Below are positions 17,627-26,131 of a stretch of DNA of 64,000 nucleotides, in pieces; the stretch's first letter is position 1; every line of letters starts with the position of its first letter. The DNA is from Palsa-343 sp036269135 (GTDB lineage: Bacteria > Acidobacteriota > Terriglobia > Terriglobales > Acidobacteriaceae), in contig DATASQ010000033.1 of the NCBI GenBank assembly GCA_036269135.1, forward strand, positions 101,697 to 165,696, in the 5' to 3' direction. The translations under genes were made by a program, and so were the position numbers. Below the pieces are notes generated by a model. That model saw only the letters and a list, made by a program, of their open reading frames with translations, searched no databases and was not told the DNA's origin.

Positions 17627-18583
17627 GTGGTCCGCCAGGAGGTAGACTATGCCCCACGCGATGGCAGATGCGCCAACATTCCAGTCGCCTCCCCTTTCTC
17701 CGGAGAGGAAACCGGCGATCACGACCATGGCCTAGACGCTTTTGCCCCCGTGCGTCCACACCTTTTCGGCATTGCATATCGGATGCTGGGAAGCGCAGCC
17801 GAAGCTGAGGATATCGTCCAGGACGTATGGCTGCGTTGGCAGTGTGCGAACCGGAGTGCGGTTGAGAATCCAGCTGCATTTCTGGCGACGACGGCAACCC
17901 GACTGTGCATCAATCTCCTTCAGTCCGCCCAATCACGCCATGAGACCTACGTCGGGACGTGGCTGCCCGAACCTGTGGATGCAAGTCGCGATCCAGGACT
18001 CGGCGCGGAGCGCAGCGAGGCACTGCAATTTGCTGTCTTGTTGCTTCTCGAAGAGCTGACGCCCACCGAACGCGCTGCCTATGTTCTCCGAGAAGCCTTC
18101 GACTACTCCTACCGTCAGATCGTCGAAATTCTCCAACTGGAAGAGGCAAATAGCCGGCAGCTTGTCTCACGCGCCCGTAAACACATCGCCGATGGCCGGC
18201 GCATACCTGCCAGCTCTCACGAGCAGAGGAGATTTCTCGACGTATTTATCGGCGCGGCGCAGAAGGGCGATATGGCCCGATTGGAGGGCCTGTTCGCGGA
18301 GGACGTCGTGTCCTACGCTGATGGTGGCGGAATAGTGCGCGCTGCTCGTGTTCCCGTCGCCGGTCGCGAGCGCGTTGCGAAGTTCATTGCTGCGGTCTCG
18401 TCGCATTTTTGGAATGGGGTTACCCTCTCCTGGGTTCAGGTGAACGGACAAGCATCCATTCTTAAGTCGCGCAACGGTGAAACGAGCGGACTGGTGTCGA
18501 TCGATGTTTCCGATCAAGGTATCGATCGGATCATCTGGATCATGAGACCGAGCAAGCTTTCGGCTATCGCCAAATCGGCTTGA
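17627..18583 (+). CDS. ECF41-family RNA polymerase sigma factor (SigJ-like)
   Basis: ECF sigma factor with the SnoaL-like C-terminal extension that defines ECF41. Sigma region 2 spans RPHLFGIAYRMLGSAAEAED and QDVWLRW; the linker has the family motif WLPEPV; region 4 runs LTPTERAAYVLREAF to SRARKHI; the extension holds the DGGG motif (SYADGGG). In this group the extension modulates activity, replacing a separate anti-sigma factor. The N-terminus is odd: AGGAGG precedes an ATG at 17649 in a different frame, which ends after 28 codons near 17730 just where the sigma frame becomes recognisable. So either a base is missing or gained near 17725, or translation starts at the GTG at 17627 without a good site. 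Confidence 0.85.
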   Translation: MVRQEVDYAPRDGRCANIPVASPFSGEETGDHDHGLDAFAPVRPHLFGIAYRMLGSAAEAEDIVQDVWLRWQCANRSAVENPAAFLATTATRLCINLLQSAQSRHETYVGTWLPEPVDASRDPGLGAERSEALQFAVLLLLEELTPTERAAYVLREAFDYSYRQIVEILQLEEANSRQLVSRARKHIADGRRIPASSHEQRRFLDVFIGAAQKGDMARLEGLFAEDVVSYADGGGIVRAARVPVAGRERVAKFIAAVSSHFWNGVTLSWVQVNGQASILKSRNGETSGLVSIDVSDQGIDRIIWIMRPSKLSAIAKSA

Positions 18584-18656
18584 AGCCAGTCAGCTTGAAT
18601 ACATCCGGGGCCGGCACGGCTCATTTCGTTCGGCAACTGTCGCTCTCACAATCGAC

Positions 18657-18956
18657 TTAGACGCGCGCTGGGTGTGTCTGATCGAACACGTCGTTACCTG
18701 GATGTTCCATCCGAAACCATATTGTTGAAGCTTTTGAGTCGAAGACGCGCTCACGGCGAGCGAACAGTTCCATGCGCAGCTCTTCATTTTTCCGAAGCAA
18801 ATAACAGATGAGGTCCTGCACGCCCCTCAGTCGATCCTGGATTGTCTCCGGAGTATCTTCAAACAGATCCCATCGAGGCTCATCGTCACACACCATCGAT
18901 ATAGACATAACTATACGATCGCGAGGCTCCGTTGTGCCGGTCTCTGAGAAGTCCAT
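18657..18956 (-). CDS. Unknown protein, 99 residues
   Basis: I do not recognise the family. The ATG at 18956 is preceded by a full AGGAGG at ideal spacing, which argues strongly for a real gene. The product is soluble, mixed charge, with a helical centre (ETIQDRLRGVQDLICYLLRKNEELRMELF split over two turns of helix) and no signal peptide or metal motif. An ECF41-type promoter at 19083-19109 faces it with a ~120-base leader, so it is a candidate regulon member of the adjacent sigma factor. Confidence 0.65.
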   Translation of the reverse strand: MDFSETGTTEPRDRIVMSISMVCDDEPRWDLFEDTPETIQDRLRGVQDLICYLLRKNEELRMELFARRERVFDSKASTIWFRMEHPGNDVFDQTHPARV

Positions 18957-19082
18957 ATAACCTCCTGCTTACTGCTTCTTGAGCACGACATCCTGGCCCG
19001 TCTCTGCGGCACACACGCCCAGTGCGGCCATTCAGTCGCGTAAGCGATTAGCTGTTCTGTTGTCTGATCCGATCACGCCCAT

Positions 19083-19109
19083 GACCAGATTTGGATCACG
19101 TTCGTGACA
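19083..19109 (-). promoter_or_regulatory. ECF41-type promoter for the 99-residue gene
   Basis: On the minus strand TGTCACG, 16 bases, GGTC, followed by AT as in the Rieske operon promoter. It directs transcription towards the 99-residue gene at 18657-18956. The -35 lies 24 bases from that of the divergent promoter at 19134-19160. Confidence 0.58.
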
Positions 19110-19133
19110 CTATCTCAGTTCGCAATTAATCAC

Positions 19134-19160
19134 TGTCACGAGACTGCTCGACGTTTGATC
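19134..19160 (+). promoter_or_regulatory. Probable ECF41-type promoter for the decayed response regulator
   Basis: TGTCACG, 16 bases, then GATC on the plus strand, one base off the GGTC of the other three sites. It faces the response-regulator pseudogene that starts at 19398, leaving a long leader of about 230 bases with no other gene in it. Confidence 0.4.
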
Positions 19161-19397
19161 TTAGATGCTACACCGGACGGTTCAGCTCGTTCTTGATCCG
19201 TCCCGTGATCGCCGTAGTCCGCTTAGGGCTGCGCTGACGAGATGCGCACGCGGGGGAGCTGGGTTTTCGCGATTTCTCCAGCCTGTCCCTTGTGAAGGAG
19301 AATCGCAGACAACTTGGGAACCCCGCGTGATGCATAGAATTTGCATGAAGTTATGAAATACGCCAGGGCCCCGGCGCGAGAAAAGCAAGGAGCGATT

Positions 19398-20069
19398 ATG
19401 GACTTACTGATCCCAATCCGAGTCCTGTGCGTTGACGATCACGCGCTGATGCGCGCGGGAGTCACCGCGACGATGGAAGCTGAGAGCGAGATATCAGGCT
19501 TGTTACAGAGGCAGACGACGGGGCCAGTGCAATCGCCGCCTACCGGGAGCATCGTTCCGACGTCACCCTGATGGGCCTGCAGATGAATGGCATGGATGGA
19601 ATCGAGGCGATTCAGACGATTCGCAAAGAATTCTCGAAAGCTAGGATTCTGGTTTTGACAACCTACGATGGTGACGTGCAGATCACAAGAGCGGTAAAAG
19701 CCGGAGCGTCAGGCTATCCGCTCAAGAGCACGTTGCGCCATGATTTGGTGCGGGCGATACGCGCGGTACATGCCGGCCAGAGGGCCATCTCGCCAGAGGT
19801 TGCGGTCCAGCTATCCAGCTATTTCGATGCCAATGAGACTCACTCCTCGCGAAGTCGAAGTGCCCGGAAGGATTTCAGAAGGCAATTCCAATAAGATTGC
19901 GGCGGATAAGCTCAACATCACCGAAGATACAGTGAAGGGGCACGTCAGCAGCATCATGTCGAAGCTGCAGGCGAATGATCGAACGCATGCGGTAATGATT
20001 GCGCTGCGGCGCGGCTTTTTGGATTTCTCCCGTTCGTACGGGCGTAGCCGGTCTCACCTGGGAAGGTGA
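19398..20069 (+). pseudogene. NarL-type response regulator, frameshifted and mutated
   Basis: A decayed paralogue of 350-979. The receiver start (MDLLIPIRVLCVDDHALMRAG) follows AAGGAGCG, but the frame is lost near 19500, resumes in a second frame, and shifts again near 19840 before the LuxR helix-turn-helix (KLNITEDTVKGHVSSIMSKL). The phosphoacceptor Asp is Gly (LMGLQMNGMDG), the switch-region leucine is Pro (GYPLK), and the helix-turn-helix entry reads VEVPGRIS instead of the usual VEVLxxIA. Point mutations at key residues together with frameshifts show real decay rather than sequencing error. Confidence 0.75.
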
Positions 20070-20072
20070 CTC

Positions 20073-20380
20073 ATGACAGCTCAGAGAATCCAAGTGCTGG
20101 TGGTCGAAGACGATGCGGTGGCGCGCGATATTTATAGGAAATTGCTGTGCGCATGGGGATTCGAGCCCCGTCTGGCTCGCAACGGGCACGAGACCCTCAT
20201 TGAAATCTACCGGTGGAAACCTAACGTTGTTTCGTTCGATCTTGAAATGCCGGGCATGTAATGGCCACTAATTGCTGACAATCCTTCGGCGCATCTATCC
20301 GGAAATTCGGATTATCGCGATGAGCGGAACGTATTCACGCATCGTCGGCTGGTGTTTGCCTAGCCTCATAGCAATTGGCG
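20073..20380 (+). pseudogene. CheY-like single-domain receiver, broken
   Basis: Starts as a normal receiver (IQVLVVEDDAVARDIYRKLL, phosphoacceptor Asp in SFDLEMPGM) with AAGGTG before the ATG, four bases after the preceding pseudogene. A stop follows MPGM at 20261. The remainder is readable in another frame from about 20272 (LTILRRIYPEIRIIAMSGTYS), where conserved receiver sequence stops again. It has lost at least the region around the conserved Lys. Together with its neighbour it was probably a response-regulator pair. Confidence 0.65.
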
Positions 20381-20732
20381 ATTGCAGGCCCGGTCAAATG
20401 GTGGTTCTGCACAGCGGATTTAAGGGCAGTCGGCCTGGGTCGCCGCCCCACCTTGTACTGGCGCTGGAAGGAACCTCGCACCTACCGTTTCCCCAGCAGT
20501 ACAGGCCACCGCGGTGCGGACAGACCCATCCACCACCACCCTTGCCGCGCTCCACGCGGATATCATGCGCCGGCTGTGGATGTCGCTCACCTTCAGCAGC
20601 GGTACTTCGGCGCCACGTCCATTAGAATACGAACCTACGCCAAATGAGTCGTATGGCCCAGATGCCACCTCTGCATGAATTCAGAGATGGAAGGACGATG
20701 GGTTGCCGGGGTTTGCATAAGAGGCAAGAGAG
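20381..20732. other. Gap without a supported gene
   Basis: Between the broken receiver and the tautomerase-like gene. Short frames exist on both strands but none has a ribosome site or recognisable protein pattern. The sequence probably includes degenerate material from the receiver gene. Confidence 0.3.
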
Positions 20733-21266
20733 CTAGCCCATAGCATTCCCGCGCCTGACGGCGTCAACCACGCCCTCAACAATCTCCTGAGCTTTTACGC
20801 GGCGACGGAGTGCGAGGAGGTCGTCGCCGACCGAGCGCTCATGCTCGCCCGCGATCATTGCCTGAATGTCTGCGACGGGCCGGACGACACCTTGTGATCC
20901 CCACCGACCTTCGGGTGTCTCGGTCGGAAAGATGTAGAGCTTCTTTCCCATCGCTTCAGGGCTAGTTCCTTCGGCGCGGGCGAACGCAATATTGACCTCG
21001 CGGATAAGCATTCTTATGGCTTCTTCGGAATATTTCCCCTCTGCCACATTTGTCGTTACCCGGTATCGAGGCGCTGTTGAACGCTCTCCGCCAACAAAGA
21101 CCGCCGCCGGTCGATGGAGAAACAATAAAGTCACGGACTGCGCGATGGGATTCTTCGGGTCGAATCCCTCCGCCGTGATCAGAATGTCCGTCACTTCTTT
21201 CAGTAGAGAAGTTTCGGCTTCGGGGGAAAGTGCATTCTCGGGAATGACTACGTCTATGACCGGCAT
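20733..21266 (-). CDS. Tautomerase-like protein
   Basis: A 177-residue protein starting MPVIDVVIP, which would expose the catalytic Pro1 typical of the tautomerase superfamily after Met removal. The length fits two fused tautomerase units or one unit with an extra tail: one beta-alpha-beta unit (SLLKEVTDILITAEG) and a second (YSEEAIRMLIREVNIAFARAEG followed by KLYIFPTETPEGRWGSQG). AAGGAG precedes the ATG at good distance. Substrate unknown. It is followed on the same strand, upstream, by a cupin and a hydrolase gene, so the three may be expressed together. Confidence 0.7.
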   Translation of the reverse strand: MPVIDVVIPENALSPEAETSLLKEVTDILITAEGFDPKNPIAQSVTLLFLHRPAAVFVGGERSTAPRYRVTTNVAEGKYSEEAIRMLIREVNIAFARAEGTSPEAMGKKLYIFPTETPEGRWGSQGVVRPVADIQAMIAGEHERSVGDDLLALRRRVKAQEIVEGVVDAVRRGNAMG

Positions 21267-21448
21267 CGATGGATCTCCTTATTCATTTCGTGATTCGATA
21301 GGCACGTTGAGCGGAATGTCGGCTGCGCGCATCTTCTGCCCTTTGGAGGAAGTACGATCCGACAAGGCGGCCGTCAGGAGCTAGCATCGGGAGCCATGCC
21401 ACGCCTAACGGCCCGCGTTGTTTCTCTTCGAGCTGGTAGATACGGTCG

Positions 21449-21868
21449 CTACTTCGCAGGGGCAAAGTCGAACTTGCCAGGCTGCACCATGAAGAACAGG
21501 CAGCCCGTCTCAGACAAGCACCGGGTCACGTGCGGTTCCTCGCCCTGTTGGAAGTAATAGGAGCCAGCCGGCAAGGGGACCGGCTTTGCATCTGGCGGAT
21601 CGTTGGCCATAACACCTTCGATAACCACGGCGTAATAATCTTCCGTGTGCGTGTGTGCCGGGCTAATGAAACCAGCCGGCAAACGGATAAAGGTTCCATG
21701 GCGGCCATTCTGGATGTTGCCGTAAGCCGGCCCTGCAAGCAGTTCGCCTGCCTCCGTCTTGATGCCCGTTTGAACGAAATTGACTTCACCTGCCGGAATG
21801 CTCACCGAGGGACCCTCGTGCACGATCCCTGTCTGCTGAGAAGTCGATACTGATGTGGGGTTACTCAT
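21449..21868 (-). CDS. Cupin-domain protein (DUF4437-like)
   Basis: Cytoplasmic cupin of 139 residues. The first metal motif is PAHTHTEDYYAVVIEG and the second includes QQGEEPHVTRC, giving a three-His/one-Glu set. The start at 21868 (MSNPTS) has AGGGAGAA; a longer in-frame start at 21910 has none. It resembles the DUF4437 family, whose members bind a divalent metal but lack a known reaction. It lies between a tautomerase-like gene and an alpha/beta hydrolase on the same strand, an arrangement suggesting a small oxidative or aromatic detoxification cluster, which is inference. Confidence 0.78.
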   Translation of the reverse strand: MSNPTSVSTSQQTGIVHEGPSVSIPAGEVNFVQTGIKTEAGELLAGPAYGNIQNGRHGTFIRLPAGFISPAHTHTEDYYAVVIEGVMANDPPDAKPVPLPAGSYYFQQGEEPHVTRCLSETGCLFFMVQPGKFDFAPAK

Positions 21869-22017
21869 GTCGATTCTCCCTGCCTGAGCCCTGGCAACGG
21901 CTCTCGGCATTGTCGTCGAAATCGATACCGAGCGAACGGTATGAATTCAGTTAGTGTGTGCGGACGATGCAGGTGTGTCCTGCTCGATCTCGGTCAACCT
22001 GAACCGTAGTGATGTGA

Positions 22018-22836
22018 TTACGACCTGAGAAACTCCAGCAGAGTCGTATTGACCTTGTCCTGATGCGTTGCGGTCAATCCATGCGGGGCTCCGGGCCAGT
22101 AGATCTCCCTGGCACCTTTGACAAGCTTTGCGGTCTTATAAGCTGAATCTTTGATCGGGACGATCTGGTCCGCCTCGCCATGCAGGACAAGAGTGGGCAC
22201 ATCGATCTTCTTCAGATCCTCAGTCATGTCAGTCTCGGAAAACGCCTTGATGCTCTCGTAGGCATTGAGAAGCCCGCACTGCATTCCCCAGAGCCAGAAC
22301 TGATCGATCAGTCCTTGCGAAACCTTCGTGCCTTTATTGGCTCCGTAAAAGCTGACGGCCACGTCCTTCCAGAATTGTGATCGGTCGTCGAACGTGCTCT
22401 TGCGAATGCCGTCGAACACTTCCATCGGAAGCCCCTCGGGATTGGACTCGCTTTTCAGCATCACGGGGGGAACGGCCGCAACCAGCACTACCTTTTTCAC
22501 TCGCTTCAATCCGTGGCGACCGATATAGCGCACAACCTCACCGCCACCAGTCGAATGGCCGACGAGCGTAGCTTCTTTCAAGTCAAGCGCTTCGATTACC
22601 GCCGCCAGGTCATCGGCATATCCGTTCATGTCATTGCCTGTGGGGGGCTGGCTTGAGCGTCCATGACCGCGGCGATCGTGCGCCACGACACGGAAACCGT
22701 TCTGCACGAGAAACAGCAGTTGTCCATCCCAGGCATCCGCATTGAGAGGCCAGCCATGTGAGAAAGTAACGACTGGGCCTTCGCCCCAATCCTTGTAATA
22801 GATCGATGTGCCGTCTTTGGTGGTGATATAGCTCAT
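22018..22836 (-). CDS. Non-heme chloroperoxidase-like alpha/beta hydrolase
   Basis: Alpha/beta hydrolase of 272 residues of the bacterial non-heme haloperoxidase/aryl esterase type. Motifs: FSHGWPLNADAW (oxyanion region), HDRRGHGRS, nucleophile Ser95 in GHSTGGGE, acid in HGEADQIVP, and His in PHGLTATH. AGGAGATTCAG precedes the ATG. Such enzymes hydrolyse esters and can make peracids from acetate and peroxide; natural substrates are usually unknown. No signal peptide. A truncated paralogue is present at 14280-14807. Confidence 0.9.
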   Translation of the reverse strand: MSYITTKDGTSIYYKDWGEGPVVTFSHGWPLNADAWDGQLLFLVQNGFRVVAHDRRGHGRSSQPPTGNDMNGYADDLAAVIEALDLKEATLVGHSTGGGEVVRYIGRHGLKRVKKVVLVAAVPPVMLKSESNPEGLPMEVFDGIRKSTFDDRSQFWKDVAVSFYGANKGTKVSQGLIDQFWLWGMQCGLLNAYESIKAFSETDMTEDLKKIDVPTLVLHGEADQIVPIKDSAYKTAKLVKGAREIYWPGAPHGLTATHQDKVNTTLLEFLRS

Positions 22837-22972
22837 CTGAATCTCCTCCTTCGTCCTCTCGTTGTGGTGCGCGCGTATTGTGCGGTTCAGGTAAACTGAT
22901 CCGCACGGGCTTGGGTGGGTTACCGCGTTTATAAAGGTGATCCGTCCAACGTTGCTCTCAACCGACAGATAA

Positions 22973-25900
22973 CTAAGTTGCTACTGGAAGGTGCGAGATC
23001 CCTTGTGGTGATTCACTCTCCAGCTTCTCCGCTGTGTCAGGCTTGACCCGGAACCAGATGGAATAGAGGGCCGGGAGGAAAAGCAAGGTGAGGAGCGTAC
23101 CGCCAGCGGTCCCGCCGATGAGAGTGTATGCCAATGAACTCCAGAACACGGAGAAGGTCAGCGGGATAAATGCGAGCACGGCGGCAAGCGCCGTGAGCAC
23201 CACAGGCCGTGAACGCTGCACCGTTGCTTCCACAACAGCGTGGAAATCATCCAGACCTTCGTTCTTGTTGGTTTTGATCTGACCGATGAGGATCAGCGTG
23301 TTCCGCATCAGAATGCCCGCGAGCGCAATGAGGCCAAGGATCGCATTGAAGCCGAACGGCTGTCGGGATATCAGAAGGATCGGGACCACGCCAGCTAAAC
23401 CAAGAGGACCCGTGAGCATGACCATGGCCAACCCTGGGAAGGAGCGAACTTGAATCATGATCACAACCAACATGCACACCAGCATGGCTGGGAATACCGC
23501 CTCGAGGGCCAGGTTTGATTTCGCCGCATCCTCGACGGGGCCGCCAACCTCGACTTTGTACCCAGGCGGCATCCTCGCGATCACGGGTTGCAATTTCTTC
23601 ATGAGTTCTGCCACCGCTTCGGGCGGCTGCAGCGTGTCATCAATGTCGGTTTGCACCGTGATGGTTGGAACTCGATCTCGCCGTCTCAGATATGGGTATT
23701 CCTCCCGAATTTCAACCTTTCCAATCTGGCTGAGAGGGATCAACCTTCCGTCGGTGGAAGTAAGCGCCATGTTCTGTAACTTCGTCGGATCAAGTCGACT
23801 GTCGCCGCTTGTTCGAGCGACTACATCCACAGTGCGAATTCCCTCACGCACCTGTGTGACAGGGACGCCAGTCAGCAAGAACTGAATCTGCTGACTTGCA
23901 TCACTGGGGCTCAAACCAATCAGACGAAGACGGGCCTGATCGAGAACAAAGTGAACACTGGGAGCGCGATCTCCCCAGTCCTCGTTTGCCTGTCGCATGT
24001 GCGGGTCGTCCTTTACGACTGCAAGCATTTGATCTGCGTAGTCGCGGACGTTGGCCAGATCGGGACCCGAGATGCGGAACTGGACTGGCCAGGTGCTCGG
24101 CGGTCCGAACACGAACTGGGTTACCCGCACTTGTGCTTCGGGGGCGATTCCAGCTGCGATGGCTTCTCGCAGATGACGTTTGAGGCGCTCGCGTGCCTTT
24201 TCGTTCTGCGTCAAGATAATGATTTTTGCGAAATTCGGATTGGGGAGTTCAGGGTTGTATGCAAGAAAGAATCGCGGTCCGCCAGCTCCGATATACGAGG
24301 AAACAATCCGCGCTTCCGGTTGAGTCTTCAGAAAAGCCTCAAGCTTGTGAACGGTGACTTCGGTCGTTTCGATACTTCCGCCTTGAGGCAGGGTGACCTC
24401 GACGAGGACTTCAGGACGATCCGAACTGGGGAAGAACTGCTGTTTGACAAATCCCATGCCGAAGACCGCAGCAATGAAGATAAGGACCACAATTCCGGCG
24501 ACAACGAACTTGTGTTCGACGGCTTTGATGATGAGTCTGCGAAGACGTTGATAGTTCGGCGTCTCATAGATTGCAGCGTAGCCACCCTTAATCGGAGGAA
24601 TATCCGGCAGCAACTTTACTCCGAGGTAGGGAGTAAATGTTACCGCGACAACCCAGGAGGTGAGGAGTGCAAAAGCAACCACCCAGAAAATGTTGCCGGC
24701 GTATTCGCCAGCAATTGAAATGGAAAAGCCGATCGGCATCAGACCGATGATCGTCACCAATGTTCCCGCAAGCATGGGCGCGGCCGTATGGTTCCAGGCG
24801 TAGGCCGCTGAATTGATGCGGTCCCAGCCCTCCTCCATTTTCACGACCATGGTTTCAATCGAGATAATGGCATCGTCAACCAGCAGCCCCAACGACAGGA
24901 TCAGAGCGCCTAATGTGATGCGGTCCAGGTTCCGACCAGTGAGCAACATGATGACAAGAGTGGCAGAGAGCGTTACGGGCACTGCGGCCGCGACGACGAT
25001 GCCCACGCGCCACCCCAGGCTGATCAGACACACAACCATCACCACAAGCAGGGCAACAAAAAACTTGAGTTGAAACTCGTCGACAGCTGCCCTGATGTTC
25101 GCCGACTGGTCGGTGACCTTTTGGAATACGATTCCTGCAGGCAACGCTGCTTGGACTTTCTTTTGTTCCTCTTCCAGCGCCTTCCCTAGCTTCAGACCAT
25201 TCCATCGGTCTTTCATAACGACACCCAGTTCCATCGCCGGTTCACCATTATGGTGAATGAGAAACGTCGCTGGGTCTTCGTATCCGCGTTCGACTGTGGC
25301 AATGTCGCTCAGCTTGAAAGTTCGGCCGGAGGCGACGATCGGCGTATCGCGAATTGTCTGCAAGTCATCGTAGGCGCCGTCGAGGCGGATCTGGACTTGC
25401 TGGTCATTGGTATCGATTGAACCCGCGGGAGTGACCGCATTCTCTTGAATGAGCGCATCGAAGATATCGCGCGCGCCGATTCCCAGCGTGGCGAGACGCG
25501 GATAGCTGAACTCCACAAAGATTCGCTCCGACCGTTCACCCAGGATGCTTACCTTTTTGACGCCATCCACGTGCAGCATATCCTGGCGCAGAACTTCGGC
25601 TTCGCGGGTGAGCTGCCGCGGGGGCATCCCTTTCGCAGTCAACGCGTAAATCGCAAATGTTACGTCCGAATACTCATCGTTGACGAATGGGGGAATCACT
25701 CCCCTGGGAAGTTTGGGAGCTTCGTCAAAGATCTTCTTACGTGCCTGGTAGAACTGTTCCGGAACGTCCTTGGAAAGCGTGGAGTCCTTCAGGTTGACGA
25801 CCATGAAGGCGAGACCAGGACGAGTGAAAGTATCCGTATAGTCGTAGTACTTCAGCTCCTGCATCCGCTTTTCAAGGGGGTCCGCAACGAGGTCCTGCAT

Positions 25901-26131
25901 CTCCTGTGCCGTCGCTCCAGGCCATGCCACTGCAACCGTGAAAACCTTGACTGTAAACGTTGGATCTTCTGCGCGACCTAACCGAAGAAATGCGACTACA
26001 CCGGCAACGACGACCGCGAGCAGGAAGAAGAGGGTCACGGATTGCTGACAGACGGCGAGGGCGGAGAGGTTCCAATCGGATTCCGCATTGCGCTCTTTCG
26101 AGAAATCAGGGGAGCATTTATATTCCTTCAT
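22973..26131 (-). CDS. RND efflux pump, inner-membrane permease
   Basis: AcrB-type proton-driven efflux pump, 1052 residues, the usual length. Twelve membrane helices in two halves, each with a large periplasmic porter domain. Helix 4 has the proton-relay Asp pair (LGLLVDDAIISIE) and helix 10 the Asn/Thr region (LAGILMRNTLILIGQIK). After the MKEYKCSPDF leader the first helix is preceded by WNLSALAV. The start overlaps the adaptor stop by ATGA. It is the last gene of the operon outer-membrane factor, adaptor, pump. The substrate is not predictable; the sequence is nearer to the broad MdtB/NolG-like branch than to metal pumps of the CusA type. Confidence 0.92.
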   Translation of the reverse strand: MKEYKCSPDFSKERNAESDWNLSALAVCQQSVTLFFLLAVVVAGVVAFLRLGRAEDPTFTVKVFTVAVAWPGATAQEMQDLVADPLEKRMQELKYYDYTDTFTRPGLAFMVVNLKDSTLSKDVPEQFYQARKKIFDEAPKLPRGVIPPFVNDEYSDVTFAIYALTAKGMPPRQLTREAEVLRQDMLHVDGVKKVSILGERSERIFVEFSYPRLATLGIGARDIFDALIQENAVTPAGSIDTNDQQVQIRLDGAYDDLQTIRDTPIVASGRTFKLSDIATVERGYEDPATFLIHHNGEPAMELGVVMKDRWNGLKLGKALEEEQKKVQAALPAGIVFQKVTDQSANIRAAVDEFQLKFFVALLVVMVVCLISLGWRVGIVVAAAVPVTLSATLVIMLLTGRNLDRITLGALILSLGLLVDDAIISIETMVVKMEEGWDRINSAAYAWNHTAAPMLAGTLVTIIGLMPIGFSISIAGEYAGNIFWVVAFALLTSWVVAVTFTPYLGVKLLPDIPPIKGGYAAIYETPNYQRLRRLIIKAVEHKFVVAGIVVLIFIAAVFGMGFVKQQFFPSSDRPEVLVEVTLPQGGSIETTEVTVHKLEAFLKTQPEARIVSSYIGAGGPRFFLAYNPELPNPNFAKIIILTQNEKARERLKRHLREAIAAGIAPEAQVRVTQFVFGPPSTWPVQFRISGPDLANVRDYADQMLAVVKDDPHMRQANEDWGDRAPSVHFVLDQARLRLIGLSPSDASQQIQFLLTGVPVTQVREGIRTVDVVARTSGDSRLDPTKLQNMALTSTDGRLIPLSQIGKVEIREEYPYLRRRDRVPTITVQTDIDDTLQPPEAVAELMKKLQPVIARMPPGYKVEVGGPVEDAAKSNLALEAVFPAMLVCMLVVIMIQVRSFPGLAMVMLTGPLGLAGVVPILLISRQPFGFNAILGLIALAGILMRNTLILIGQIKTNKNEGLDDFHAVVEATVQRSRPVVLTALAAVLAFIPLTFSVFWSSLAYTLIGGTAGGTLLTLLFLPALYSIWFRVKPDTAEKLESESPQGISHLPVAT

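Noticed and set aside
21283..21465. 60-codon minus-strand frame between the tautomerase and cupin genes
   Set aside because: No ribosome site or family; probably chance.
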